This document shows positions 27,921 through 36,053 of a stretch of 64,000 bases of DNA, piece after piece. The position numbers and the translations under genes are program-made. Each line of letters opens with the position of its first letter. The first letter of the stretch is position 1. This DNA comes from Mucilaginibacter dorajii. GTDB lineage: Bacteria; Bacteroidota; Bacteroidia; Sphingobacteriales; Sphingobacteriaceae. The stretch covers positions 434,001-498,000 of the forward strand of contig NZ_JANTYS010000001.1 of NCBI RefSeq assembly GCF_024808255.1, given 5' to 3'. A model generated the notes under the pieces. That model saw only the letters and a list, made by a program, of their open reading frames with translations, was not told where the DNA came from and did not search any database.

Positions 27921-28362
27921 TATTGTATTAAAGCCAGCGGTAGTGTTTACCTTTTTTAAAGTCCTGCCCCTGATTTTACTGGCCCTCACTTTTCTTTTAC
28001 TGGCATGGTGGTTGTCGCCATACTTCATTTTATTTAGCCTCGTTGTATGCGGTGCCGTATGGTACCGCATACTTTATATCCGCAGTTTCCGGTACTTAAT
28101 TACCGCAGAATATATCCGTATAACCCGCGGAATTTTCTTTAAACAAATCGATCAAACAGAGATGTTCAGGGTGAAAGATTTCATTATTACTCAATCTTTC
28201 GTATTGCAGTTATTCAAATTGATGAACCTGACACTGATAAGCACGGATCAATCCAATCAGGTCATTTATCTACAGGGTATTCCGGAATCTGATATCGTTG
28301 ATATTATTCGCGATAGGGTGCAGGAGGCTCGCCGCCACAACAATATCTATGAGTTAAATTAA
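27904..28362 (+). CDS. PH-domain (bPH2/DUF304-type) membrane protein
   Basis: A 152-residue protein with two adjacent membrane helices (residues about 15-55) followed by a domain with the bacterial PH pattern: RYLITAEYIRITRGIFFKQ, then MFRVKDFIITQ and NLTLISTD. Such proteins sit in the inner membrane with the PH fold in the cytoplasm. Its role in the ICE is unknown. Confidence 0.7.
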   Translation: MTQNDDIVLKPAVVFTFFKVLPLILLALTFLLLAWWLSPYFILFSLVVCGAVWYRILYIRSFRYLITAEYIRITRGIFFKQIDQTEMFRVKDFIITQSFVLQLFKLMNLTLISTDQSNQVIYLQGIPESDIVDIIRDRVQEARRHNNIYELN

Positions 28363-28415
28363 AAACCGCTTGGTGTGTACTAATTAAATTAGTAATTTTA
28401 TAGATAGAAATCAAT

Positions 28416-28718
28416 ATGAAAGCTATAGTCAGAAATATTTTGCTCGCCTGTCTAATTTCCACTTTTGCTTTCTTTGGAGCATTGGGAGGGAAGCAAACTA
28501 AACCATCTGTAGCGATTGGCAAGGCAACAAAGCAAAACAAGGAATTTATTACCGAACGGCAAAAGGAAACATTTACTTGTTTGTCTGTAGCTTTTTTAGC
28601 CTGGGCATTATGTTTTTGGAGATGTTCAGTTATTAACCGCAGGCTCAATGAAGAAAGGGAGTATCAACGCAGGTTTAATGAATATATGCGCAATTCTTCG
28701 TTTAACCGTCATTATTGA
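28416..28718 (+). CDS. Small two-helix membrane protein
   Basis: A 100-residue protein with two hydrophobic segments (about 6-24 and 54-70) and a charged, arginine-rich C-terminus (RRLNEEREYQRRFNEYMR). No family recognised. It is the last + strand gene of the dense transfer region and is followed by an AT-rich gap, with the inverted pair TGCCCACA (28766-28773) and TGTGGGCA (28833-28840). Confidence 0.5.
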   Translation: MKAIVRNILLACLISTFAFFGALGGKQTKPSVAIGKATKQNKEFITERQKETFTCLSVAFLAWALCFWRCSVINRRLNEEREYQRRFNEYMRNSSFNRHY

Positions 28719-28855
28719 CAATTAAACATTAATTATTAATTTGCATCATCTTAAATTGGGTTATCTGCCCACAATTGTAATAGGGTTCCTCTAAAAATAA
28801 AAAATGTACGTTGTTAAGTTTCGATTTTAAACTGTGGGCATAATTGCACTATTTT

Positions 28856-29200
28856 CTAATCAATCTCTTGGGGCATTGAAGCCACTTCATATTTTAAATT
28901 CCATTCTTTTATGTTTTCTAGAATCGGCAAAAACGCTAAGCCTTTTTCAGACAATTTATATTCTACCCTTGGCGGTAATTCCTTATAGGCCAATCTTTCC
29001 AATAGCCCATCTTCTTCCAACTCTTTTAGTTGTTCGGTTAGTACTTTCCTTGAAATGAGTGGTATTATGGAATCCAGCTGACCAAAACGAATGGTACGGG
29101 TGCCAATTACATTTATAATTATCGGCTTCCATTTATTACCAATAGTGCCAATAGCTCTCGTAAACGGGCAATTCGAATTGCAAAATCTCTCGTCTCTCAT
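28856..29200 (-). CDS. HxlR-family transcriptional regulator
   Basis: A 114-residue winged-helix protein. CNSNCPFTRAIGTIGNKW at the N-terminus is the classic HxlR opening, with a cysteine that in relatives senses electrophiles or oxidants. ISRKVLTEQLKELEEDGL and PPRVEYKLSEKG are the recognition helix and wing. It is divergent from the SDR gene at 29307, with an operator-like dyad in the 106-bp gap, so it probably represses that gene and itself. Confidence 0.85.
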   Translation of the reverse strand: MRDERFCNSNCPFTRAIGTIGNKWKPIIINVIGTRTIRFGQLDSIIPLISRKVLTEQLKELEEDGLLERLAYKELPPRVEYKLSEKGLAFLPILENIKEWNLKYEVASMPQEID

Positions 29201-29217
29201 ATTTTAAAAAATTTGTA

Positions 29218-29282
29218 GTTACCTAATAGTAACCAGAATAAACTATAATGGTTACAAATATAAACTATTGAGGCTACCTTTG
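29218..29282. promoter_or_regulatory. HxlR operator and divergent SDR promoter
   Basis: GTTAC-ctaata-GTAAC (29218-29233) is a dyad with 6-bp spacing, and a further GGTTAC half-site lies at 29250-29255. TACCTTTG (29275-29282) matches the Bacteroidota -7 consensus TAnnTTTG exactly, with the SDR start 25 bp downstream. The operator lies where it would block the polymerase. The sites are seen in sequence; binding by the HxlR protein is inferred. Confidence 0.5.
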
Positions 29283-29306
29283 TGGAACAGATTTAAAAAA
29301 GAAATT

Positions 29307-30059
29307 ATGAGTAAATTAAAAAATAAGGTTGCCGTGATCACAGGCGGCAATAGCGGTATCGGGTTTGGTATTGCTGAAGCGTTTAAAAATGAAGGCGCTA
29401 AAGGAGTTATTGTCGGCAGAAATCAAAATACATTAGAGAGTGCTGCGGCTCAACTTGGAGAAAATTTTATAGCCATAAATGCTGATGTAACCAATGTTGC
29501 CGACCTGGAAAGGGTGTTTAGAGAGACATCTGAAAAATTTGGTAAAATAGACGTGGTTGTAGCCAATGCGGGTGCCGGAGCAGTAGGAACTGTGGCAACT
29601 TTTGACGAAGCCGCGTTTGACCAGGCCATTGACCTGAACCTGAAAAGCGTTTATTTCACGGTTCAAAAAGCACTACCTCATATGAATGATGGTGGTTCTG
29701 TTATTTTGATCGGCTCAAATGCTGCACATCGGGCATATGCGAATTTTACGCTTTATGGTGCTGCAAAAGCCGCCGTTATCTATTTAGCCAAAGGGTTTTC
29801 AAGCGACCTTTTAGATAGAAAGATCAGGGCAAATGTGATCACACCAGGCACAACAGATACACCCGCATTTGACAAGTTTGTTCCCGCAGAACAAATGGAA
29901 GCGGTAAAAAAGCACTTTGCAGATCAAATGCCGATAGGCAGGATTGGGCAACCAGCCGACATTGGTAAAACAGCGATTTTCCTGGCCTCTGACGATTCTT
30001 CGTTTATGCTTGGTGCCGAACTCCTCGTTGATGGCGGCATGACCTATTTAGCTAAATAA
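29307..30059 (+). CDS. Short-chain dehydrogenase/reductase (SDR)
   Basis: A 250-residue classical SDR. The glycine motif VITGGNSGIGFGIA (TGxxxGIG) binds NAD(P), VVANAG supplies the NNAG-type motif, and YGAAKAA the YxxxK catalytic pair. The serine lies in ILIGSNAA. The start at 29307 (MSKLKNK) is chosen over 29268, since it fits both the family and the position of the -7 element. It would reduce or oxidise a small carbonyl compound; with the HxlR regulator next door, a reactive carbonyl or quinone stress response is plausible but unproven. Confidence 0.85.
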   Translation: MSKLKNKVAVITGGNSGIGFGIAEAFKNEGAKGVIVGRNQNTLESAAAQLGENFIAINADVTNVADLERVFRETSEKFGKIDVVVANAGAGAVGTVATFDEAAFDQAIDLNLKSVYFTVQKALPHMNDGGSVILIGSNAAHRAYANFTLYGAAKAAVIYLAKGFSSDLLDRKIRANVITPGTTDTPAFDKFVPAEQMEAVKKHFADQMPIGRIGQPADIGKTAIFLASDDSSFMLGAELLVDGGMTYLAK

Positions 30060-30118
30060 TTGACCTCACACCGGCGCGGGTTTGTAAACCTGCCATTAAA
30101 TAATTAAAAAAAATCAAA

Positions 30119-30727
30119 ATGAGTAAATCAGAAAACAAAGCAGCGAGCTACGCAATTATCGGCTTCGGCAAGATCGGCCAGGCCCTGACCAGGGCGTTTG
30201 CCCGCAAAGGCATCGAAGTATCCGTTGCCACCACGCGCGACCCGGAAAGCTTTGCATCCGATGCGGCCGCAATAGGCCCCAAAATCATTCCCACAACACT
30301 GGCGGAAGCCGTCAAGGCGGACGTCATCTTTTTGGCTGTGCATTTTGAATCGCACCCGGATGTTGCGAAGGTGCTGCCCAACTGGCAGGGCAAAACCATC
30401 GTAGATGTGACCAATGCCTATGGTGTGCCCCCTGAAAAACTGGGCGGACTGCCTTCTGGTAAGTTAGTGGCGGAGGCCTTCACCGGTGGAAAACTGGTTA
30501 AAGGCTTCAACCATTTAGGTGCTGCCATTCTTGACCGGGACCCGGCCGTACATGGTGGCAGGAGAGTTGTGTTCCTGGCAAGCGACGATGACGGCGCAGC
30601 AGCAGAAATCGGTAAGGTTGCTGAAGACCTCGGTTTCGCGCCGGTCAAACTTGGCGGACTTTCGGAAGGTGGGCTGCTTGTACAGGCGCACGGAAATACC
30701 TGGGGGAACTCATCTTTCAGGACTTAA
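30119..30727 (+). CDS. NADPH-dependent F420-reductase-like protein, 3' frameshift
   Basis: A 202-residue protein of the F420_oxidored/NADP-binding family. IIGFGKIGQALTRAFARKG is the Rossmann motif, DVIFLAVHF and KTIVDVTNAYG follow, and AEAFTGGKLVKGFNHLGA matches the family core. The reading ends at GNTWGNSSFRT. Adding one G to the G5 run near 30704-30708 restores the usual ending WGELIFQDLIKFG, with a stop at 30739-30741. So there is either a real single-base deletion or a sequencing error in a homopolymer. Function likely oxidoreductase; no F420 genes are nearby, so the cofactor is probably only NADPH. Confidence 0.75.
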   Translation: MSKSENKAASYAIIGFGKIGQALTRAFARKGIEVSVATTRDPESFASDAAAIGPKIIPTTLAEAVKADVIFLAVHFESHPDVAKVLPNWQGKTIVDVTNAYGVPPEKLGGLPSGKLVAEAFTGGKLVKGFNHLGAAILDRDPAVHGGRRVVFLASDDDGAAAEIGKVAEDLGFAPVKLGGLSEGGLLVQAHGNTWGNSSFRT

Positions 30728-30818
30728 TCAAGTTCGGTTGATGAATCATGATCGCAAATTTTGATGCGATCCTGCCTCGTAAACAAAGGGAGCCATAGTT
30801 TGATTATAAGTTTCTTTT

Positions 30819-30853
30819 AAATCCCCGCCTCTTCAGGAAGCAGGGATTTTTTG
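30819..30853 (+). terminator. Terminator hairpin
   Basis: AAATCCC (30819-30825) pairs with GGGATTT (30843-30849), followed by T residues. It lies after the F420-reductase-like gene and before the Crp/Fnr gene. Confidence 0.6.
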
Positions 30854-30948
30854 CTGAGCATGAACTTGCAGCAAATTCCACATCCGTTAGTTTTTTAGCC
30901 TTTTATCAGGCAGCTTGAGTAAATTGCGAATAATTATATACTTGAACG

Positions 30949-31536
30949 ATGTCTAATTTTGAAGCGTTTTTCGATTACATTCAGGAAATATCAGGCAAAC
31001 CGCTTTCAGAGGATGATGAGCAATTGTTGATGGCACATTTCAAACCCAAAAAATTTCGAAAACGGCAATACTTTTTACAGGAAGGAGACGTATGCAAATA
31101 TATCGGGTTTATTGTAAAAGGATCTGCCAGGACCTATACCGTAGATGACAAAGGGCATGAACATATCCTGAAATTATCTTTGGAAAACTGGTGGCTGGCC
31201 GATTTTGAAAGCTTTTACAAGTTAACTCCAAGTCGCTTTAATATTGAAGCGCTTGAGAACCTGGAGGTTCTGCAATCAACCAATGCTCAAATTGAGGAAT
31301 TTTTGAAGGATATACCTGCCTTTTCAGCGATGGCGAACGTAATCAGTCAAAATAACACCATTGCAACCCAGAAAAGAATGCAGACCGCAATGAGCTATAC
31401 GGCTGAAGAACGTTACGAGGATTTGATCAGCAATTATCCGCAATTTCTACAGCGGTTCCCGCAAAACATGATCGCTTCTTACCTGGGTTTATCCCCGGAA
31501 ACTTTGAGCAGGCTGAAGAAAAACTCCTCTAAATAG
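30949..31536 (+). CDS. Crp/Fnr-family transcriptional regulator
   Basis: A 195-residue protein. It has an N-terminal cyclic-nucleotide-binding-type barrel (FLQEGDVCKYIGFIVKG, residues about 42-58) and a C-terminal HTH (MIASYLGLSPETLSRLKK, residues about 175-192). No four-cysteine iron-sulfur pattern of true FNR is present, so it does not look like an oxygen sensor of that kind; the effector is unknown. It lies 287 bp upstream of the SDR at 31823, and three FNR-type boxes stand between them, so it is the likely regulator of that gene. Confidence 0.8.
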   Translation: MSNFEAFFDYIQEISGKPLSEDDEQLLMAHFKPKKFRKRQYFLQEGDVCKYIGFIVKGSARTYTVDDKGHEHILKLSLENWWLADFESFYKLTPSRFNIEALENLEVLQSTNAQIEEFLKDIPAFSAMANVISQNNTIATQKRMQTAMSYTAEERYEDLISNYPQFLQRFPQNMIASYLGLSPETLSRLKKNSSK

Positions 31537-31677
31537 AACCCCATCAATATATCTTCCCGGATGCAAAAAAGCGGTTAACAATGGAATATACGCCGTTGTA
31601 ACCGGTCCGGCTTTCTGCTGCTTTGGCGTTTCATCCCTACCCTAAGTTGCTATTTTACAATTGCTTATCAGGTTAAT

Positions 31678-31737
31678 GTGATATAGGTCATCACTTTGAA
31701 TTGACCTATATCAAGCGTATTTAATGATTCATGTCAA
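31678..31737. promoter_or_regulatory. Three Crp/Fnr-type boxes at 23-bp spacing
   Basis: TGAT-ATAG-GTCA (31679-31690), TGAC-CTAT-ATCA (31702-31713, flanked TTGAC...ATCAA) and TGAT-TCAT-GTCA (31725-31736) each fit TGAyn4rTCA, the FNR/FixK-type core. Their centres are at 31684.5, 31707.5 and 31730.5, exactly 23 bp apart. Boxes 1 and 2 form a perfect 12-bp inverted repeat. They lie 86-145 bp upstream of the SDR start. Confidence 0.7.
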
Positions 31738-31822
31738 TCCGCAGTTCGTTACAACATAGCATCTTTGGGTATGATTCAGAACGGAAAAACCGGGATGAAT
31801 TTGAATATATTAACATATAAAA

Positions 31823-32584
31823 ATGATGAGTAAATTAAAAAATAAAGTAGCGGTAGTTACCGGTGCTTCAAAAGGAATAGGCGCATCTATTGCCAAACAC
31901 TTCGCGGCAGCAGGCGCGAAGGTGGTTGTAAACTATGCCTCAAGCAAAGAAGGTGCGGATAAAGTAGTTAAGGAGATAACCGATAATGGAGGCATAGCCA
32001 TTGCGGTACAGGCCGATGTATCTAAAGAAGCCGATGTAACCAGGTTGTTTAAAGAAACTGAGCATGCTTTCGGCACGTTGGATATTTTAGTAAATAACGC
32101 GGTATCTCAGGGATATGCGCCCATTGAACAAATTTCGGTAGAAGATTTCCACCAAAGTTTCAACGTGAATGTGTTAGGGCCAATATTGACCATCCAGTCA
32201 GCTTTGAAACTTTTCGGCGATAAGGGTGGAAACATTATCAATATCAGTTCGGGCGCAAGTAAATACCCTCTTCAAAATGCCTCATTGTACTCATCAACTA
32301 AAGCGGCATTGGATGCCTTCACAATAGCTCTATCGAAGGAGTTGGGTATTAAAAACGTTCGTATCAATTCTATTTTGCCAGGCGCTACAGCAACAGAAGG
32401 CGCGGCCAGCGCGGGCGTTACCGCCGGGAGTGAGTATGAAAAGATGTTTGTCGAGAAAACACCACTTGGACGTAGAGGCCAGCCCGAAGACATTGCGAAA
32501 GCTGCCGTTTTCCTTGCATCCGATGATGCAGCCTGGATTACGGGCGAGCAAATTTCCGTTTCGGGTGGTATGTATGGTTTTTAA
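31823..32584 (+). CDS. SDR-family oxidoreductase (glucose-dehydrogenase/FabG type)
   Basis: A 253-residue classical SDR with VVTGASKGIGASIA (NAD(P) motif), ILVNNA, NIINISSGAS (catalytic Ser) and YSSTKAALD (YxxxK). The C-terminus (GRRGQPEDIAKAAVFL, then ITGEQISVSGG) is normal. It is complete. Two ATGs lie in tandem at 31823 and 31826. It is related to, but distinct from, the SDR at 29307. The upstream FNR-type boxes suggest control by the Crp/Fnr protein at 30949. Confidence 0.85.
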   Translation: MMSKLKNKVAVVTGASKGIGASIAKHFAAAGAKVVVNYASSKEGADKVVKEITDNGGIAIAVQADVSKEADVTRLFKETEHAFGTLDILVNNAVSQGYAPIEQISVEDFHQSFNVNVLGPILTIQSALKLFGDKGGNIINISSGASKYPLQNASLYSSTKAALDAFTIALSKELGIKNVRINSILPGATATEGAASAGVTAGSEYEKMFVEKTPLGRRGQPEDIAKAAVFLASDDAAWITGEQISVSGGMYGF

Positions 32585-32612
32585 ATTCATAAACTCAAAA
32601 AAATGAAAGGCA

Positions 32613-32708
32613 ATGACAGAATTATTGGTTGATGGTGGTGTCACCTTTTCATTAGATAAAGTCTACTATCTTGTCCTTATACATATCAAGGCCACAGGCT
32701 CTGTCTAA
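32613..32708 (+). pseudogene. Remnant of an SDR C-terminus
   Basis: The frame from 32613 reads MTELLVDGGVTFSLDK and then unrelated residues up to a TAA at 32706-32708. ELLVDGGVT matches the end of SDR proteins, for example AELLVDGGMTYLAK in the gene at 29307. No body of an SDR lies upstream, so it is the leftover 3' end of a lost third SDR gene. Confidence 0.5.
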
Positions 32709-32825
32709 TTGATACATAATGTTTCCATCTGCTAGTGCTTGCTTTTTCATAATAAACCTTCTTGATTATCAACGAAACACATTTTTATAAGCCTGGGCGT
32801 TTTTCTAAATCATAATACTTAGGTT

Positions 32826-32866
32826 GAAAGTCCCTTGCAGCGAGTGTTTAGGGACTTTCCTTTTTA
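32826..32866 (+). terminator. Rho-independent terminator
   Basis: GAAAGTCCCT (32826-32835) pairs perfectly with AGGGACTTTC (32850-32859) around a 14-base loop, followed by CTTTTTAC. It closes the SDR unit before the unknown gene at 32913. The rest of the 328-bp gap holds the SDR remnant. Confidence 0.75.
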
Positions 32867-32912
32867 CTTACTTTTGAAGGCTAAAACATCCGTTTCATTA
32901 AATGCCTAACTT

Positions 32913-33881
32913 ATGACAGGTGAATTTTATCTTTTTGTAGAAAATGAGCTGCAGAGATCGCTGCCCGCCAATTGGCAACGGATTTCTGCAGACAAACTCC
33001 TGGGCGATGAGCCTTGTAAAATAAGCCATGCTTTTTTGGCTAATATTAGAGGCGAACAAAAACTGGTCAACATCTTAATTTTACCCTTTTCTTTAAATCT
33101 GGACTCAGTGCAAGAAAACGCATTGCTCAAGCTAAGAGACTATATATTATCCAAAAGTTGTCTGTTGATTGTTATTAATGAAGAAGCTGCCGTCAAGCAA
33201 TTAGGTAACACCGGGGTTTTTATTTCCGAAAATCTACAAGTGCACAGTCCGCATTTTATTTGGATGACCTGTTATAGAGATAAAAAAAATCAGACAACGT
33301 TTGACGGCAGTAATTATGAAAGTTTGCACCTGGGTTTCGCAAGCTTTTGGGATGGTACCCTCAGTTACATGGGGCCTAAAGAAGGATTTCAACAGTTGAA
33401 CCTTGAAATTATGCGTGATCATTGCTGGAAATGCAAACAGGAGATCAAAACGGTAACCGGTATTGTTTTTCCCGACAGGCAATTAGACAATTGGGATAGC
33501 ACAGAATGGCGATATTATAATGGCCTGCTATCGTTGAACCAAATTAAAGGCGATCATGCGGAATTGATCCGCAATTTCGTCGGGCTCCTTAGAAAAAACG
33601 ATACAGCAATTACACCCGTCAACGTCAAATTCAGTCACACCATTCAAACAAGTTATTTTGCTGCATCCTGTCCGTATTGTGATTCTTTACAGGGCAGTTT
33701 TTATGTTAATGACGATCGAATCGACCTCTTGCATTCCTTACAAAGCCGCATAGACGGCAGTATGACTTATCATTCCATCGAATTGAATGTTGACCAAGAT
33801 TTAATTAATTGCCTTTATGATGGTTGCGAAATTTGCGATCATTCCATACCTGGTGGATGGGGAAGGCACAACTTAGTGTAA
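32913..33881 (+). CDS. Unknown protein with zinc-ribbon-like cysteine pairs
   Basis: A 322-residue soluble protein. Cysteine pairs are at CWKC (about residue 170), CPYC (about 252) and CEICDH (about 309). CWKC and CPYC could together bind one zinc, with CEIC and nearby His forming another. No family recognised. Strand-rich blocks such as LVNILILPFSLNL and HFIWMTCYRD are visible, and there is no signal peptide. It stands alone, after a terminator and before a 292-bp gap. Possibly accessory-region cargo; function unknown. Confidence 0.55.
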   Translation: MTGEFYLFVENELQRSLPANWQRISADKLLGDEPCKISHAFLANIRGEQKLVNILILPFSLNLDSVQENALLKLRDYILSKSCLLIVINEEAAVKQLGNTGVFISENLQVHSPHFIWMTCYRDKKNQTTFDGSNYESLHLGFASFWDGTLSYMGPKEGFQQLNLEIMRDHCWKCKQEIKTVTGIVFPDRQLDNWDSTEWRYYNGLLSLNQIKGDHAELIRNFVGLLRKNDTAITPVNVKFSHTIQTSYFAASCPYCDSLQGSFYVNDDRIDLLHSLQSRIDGSMTYHSIELNVDQDLINCLYDGCEICDHSIPGGWGRHNLV

Positions 33882-34173
33882 TACTCAGGATTGCCCCTGT
33901 TTTAACTCAGACTAGGCTGTGGTACTTTTCTAATTCGAAACACTAACAGGTTGCCGAATATACTAATCCTCAAAACGTCCTATGCTCCTTTATATATCAC
34001 CTGTTATTATAACATGTTGGATTACTGGCTGAAAATACATACTTACCAAAAGTATCGTTGGTTAGCCACTACAAACCAATAGGATAGTTCCGCTCGGAGC
34101 ACCCTGTTGGTTATTATGTGCGAATCTCTATAAGATAGGTTCGTTTCGAATTCTTTTTTCATGATGCATTTCT

Positions 34174-34434
34174 ATGGCTATCGAGCTTATTACCAAAGAG
34201 GACCTGGAAGTATTTCGCAGGCTCTTACTTAATGATATCAAACTTTTGCTTTCCGAAAAAATCGAAGATAATAAGACCTGGCTCAGGTGTAGCGATGTGC
34301 GTCGAATGCTTAAAATCTCCACTGGAACGCTCCAAAATTTACGGATCAGCGGCAAGTTAAAATCTCAGAAAGTAGGAGGGATTCATTTTTACAGACTTAC
34401 TGATATTGAAAATATGATCAGTGGTAAATCCTGA
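34174..34434 (+). CDS. Excisionase-like helix-turn-helix protein
   Basis: An 86-residue protein with an N-terminal helix and a MerR/Xis-like winged helix at residues about 35-80 (WLRCSDVRRMLKISTGTLQNL, ending IHFYRLTDIENM). Small proteins of this type are common at the ends of Bacteroidota ICEs and act as excisionase or regulator. No integrase is next to it. It is followed by another small ICE-type gene after 6 bp. Confidence 0.7.
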   Translation: MAIELITKEDLEVFRRLLLNDIKLLLSEKIEDNKTWLRCSDVRRMLKISTGTLQNLRISGKLKSQKVGGIHFYRLTDIENMISGKS

Positions 34435-34440
34435 TAGTCT

Positions 34441-34728
34441 ATGTTACCAGAAGCATCAACACTCTCACGGCTATACTTAAAAATAGCCGATGATCCGCGG
34501 GTAACGGTATGGCACATTAGTTTATATACCAGTATGTTAAACTTGTGGGAGCAAAGCGGCTTTCAAAAACAAGTAAAGATTTCTCGAAAACTACTTATGG
34601 CAAGAGCTCATTTTGGCAGCATAACGACCTATCATAAATGTATCTGTCAGTTAATGGAACTTGGCTATATCTTGTATACGCCTACTTATGACTCGTATAG
34701 GGGAAGCGTTATCGAAATTGTTTTATAA
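34441..34728 (+). CDS. Small ICE-type protein, possible winged helix
   Basis: A 95-residue protein. Residues 20-90 (VWHISLYTSMLNLWEQSGF, then ISRKLLMARAHFGSITTYHKC and QLMELGYILYTPTY) look like a winged helix with a replication-initiator-like pattern. Proteins of this kind often sit beside the excisionase-like gene in Bacteroidota elements. Exact role unknown. It starts 6 bp after the previous stop, so the pair is co-transcribed. Confidence 0.6.
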   Translation: MLPEASTLSRLYLKIADDPRVTVWHISLYTSMLNLWEQSGFQKQVKISRKLLMARAHFGSITTYHKCICQLMELGYILYTPTYDSYRGSVIEIVL

Positions 34729-35197
34729 TTTTAGATTTAAACAATCTGATGTCCCTATTATCCGCTTTTCTCTTCTACAATGGGCATATTCATCTTTTAA
34801 TTTTAATCCTTTGTTTTTTGGTATAGTCACTTTGTAGTCTTTGTGATTTGGACGGTCGCTATATTAATTCATCATGCCCGACGTTAAGGCCGGGCATGAT
34901 GATGATACCGTGTTAATCTCAGAAATATTAAAGACAGCCGGGATTTTATCATCGCTCATGACGCAGCCATTATATAAACCGACATACCCGTGGAAATGCT
35001 ATTGCATCCTCCAAAAAAGGAGTTATATAAACAAAAGTAACGGTTTTATTTATGAAGATAAAGCACATCTGATTGACCCCTGTTCGTCAATTTTATTTAG
35101 TGTTTCGGTTCAAATTCCAGATTGGCAATCGATCAAATATCTTCATGCCTATATTAAAACACTTATTATTATTTCTGATCCCTTGCTGCCGCTATAA
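34729..35197. other. Intergenic region with perfect 12-bp inverted repeat
   Basis: This 469-bp gap separates + strand ICE-type genes from the minus-strand mannan operon. TCATCATGCCCG (34869-34880) and CGGGCATGATGA (34891-34902) are a perfect 12-bp dyad with a 10-base loop and no T tract. An open frame at 34874-35197 starts inside the dyad and looks random. No gene is supported. The ICE/chromosome junction may lie here, but no att repeat was found. Confidence 0.5.
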
Positions 35198-36025
35198 TCA
35201 ATTACCGTTATTAATCTCCTCGATTCTTCGTTTCATCTCTTTAAGTAAAATGGGGAAACCAGGTGCAGACATAGTTCCGTGGTCAAAGCCTTGAAACTCA
35301 TACAGTGTTGTTCTTTTATGGCCGGCAAGTTTCATCATACGAGCCAGGTAAGCATTTTCCTCATAACGTCCCAATAATTCCATTTCCCTATCACCGGTCA
35401 TCAATAAAAGCGGCGGTGCATCTTTTCTTACCCAATAAAGCGGTGCCATTTCATCAATTACAGGTTGTGTATTTTTCATGCCGCGCTCCTGTCTAATGGT
35501 GAAATGCGTGATGGCTTGCCCGCTAAATGGCAAGGTTTCAGCAATGTCATTTGCGTCGATATTGTATTTCGCCAGGTACTGTTTATCTAATGTGCACATC
35601 AGTACCAAGTATCCTCCAGCGGAGTGTCCGGATAGAAAGATCAGCTTATTACTTCCGCCGTATTCCTTCACATGCTTAAATACCCAGGCAATTGCTGCTG
35701 CTGCATCTTCAACATAGGCGGGTGATTTCACCTTTGGAGATAACCGGTAGCCGACACCAACTACGATATACCCTTTGTTCATAAGCGCTGAAGGAAGTTG
35801 CTTTTCACCCTGGATAATGCCACCACCATGAAACCAGATTACTGTTCCTGCATTTTTTGCGGCCTTCGGATAGTAAATATCAAGCCGACACCGCTCTTTC
35901 GTGTAAGCATCCTGAGAAGCTGAATCCGGATAATACAAGATATTTTTTTTTGTAATGTATCCTTCCTGTGCTTTAGCGTGAGAAAAGCTGATCAGGATAA
36001 GAAGGAATAATATAGATCTTTTCAT
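35198..36025 (-). CDS. Secreted alpha/beta hydrolase, probable acetyl esterase
   Basis: A 275-residue alpha/beta hydrolase with a signal peptide ending HAKAQ. The oxyanion motif is FHGGG (about residue 67), the nucleophile lies in LSGHSAGG (GxSxG), and GFDHGT near the end carries the catalytic His. BD-FAE or esterase/lipase types look like this. The ATG at 36025 is chosen because upstream codons of the longer frame lie in the CE2 gene. It is the last gene of the minus-strand mannan operon and would remove acetyl or other esters from mannan or oligosaccharides. Confidence 0.75.
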   Translation of the reverse strand: MKRSILFLLILISFSHAKAQEGYITKKNILYYPDSASQDAYTKERCRLDIYYPKAAKNAGTVIWFHGGGIIQGEKQLPSALMNKGYIVVGVGYRLSPKVKSPAYVEDAAAAIAWVFKHVKEYGGSNKLIFLSGHSAGGYLVLMCTLDKQYLAKYNIDANDIAETLPFSGQAITHFTIRQERGMKNTQPVIDEMAPLYWVRKDAPPLLLMTGDREMELLGRYEENAYLARMMKLAGHKRTTLYEFQGFDHGTMSAPGFPILLKEMKRRIEEINNGN

Positions 36026-36053
36026 TTTTTTGAGGTTTGAATAGTCAGTGCAA

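Noticed and set aside
30070..30094. Hairpin GCGGGTTT/AAACCTGC between the SDR and the F420-reductase-like gene
   Set aside because: Short, with a mismatch and no T tract, so not called as a terminator.
34085..34106. TTCCGCTCGGAGCACC, looking like a tRNA 3' end (possible att)
   Set aside because: No T-loop sequence precedes it and no tRNA folds around it; without the other ICE end no direct repeat can be shown.
34874..35197. Open frame of 107 codons on the + strand
   Set aside because: It starts inside a perfect inverted repeat, has no recognisable motif and reads like random sequence ending against the esterase gene.
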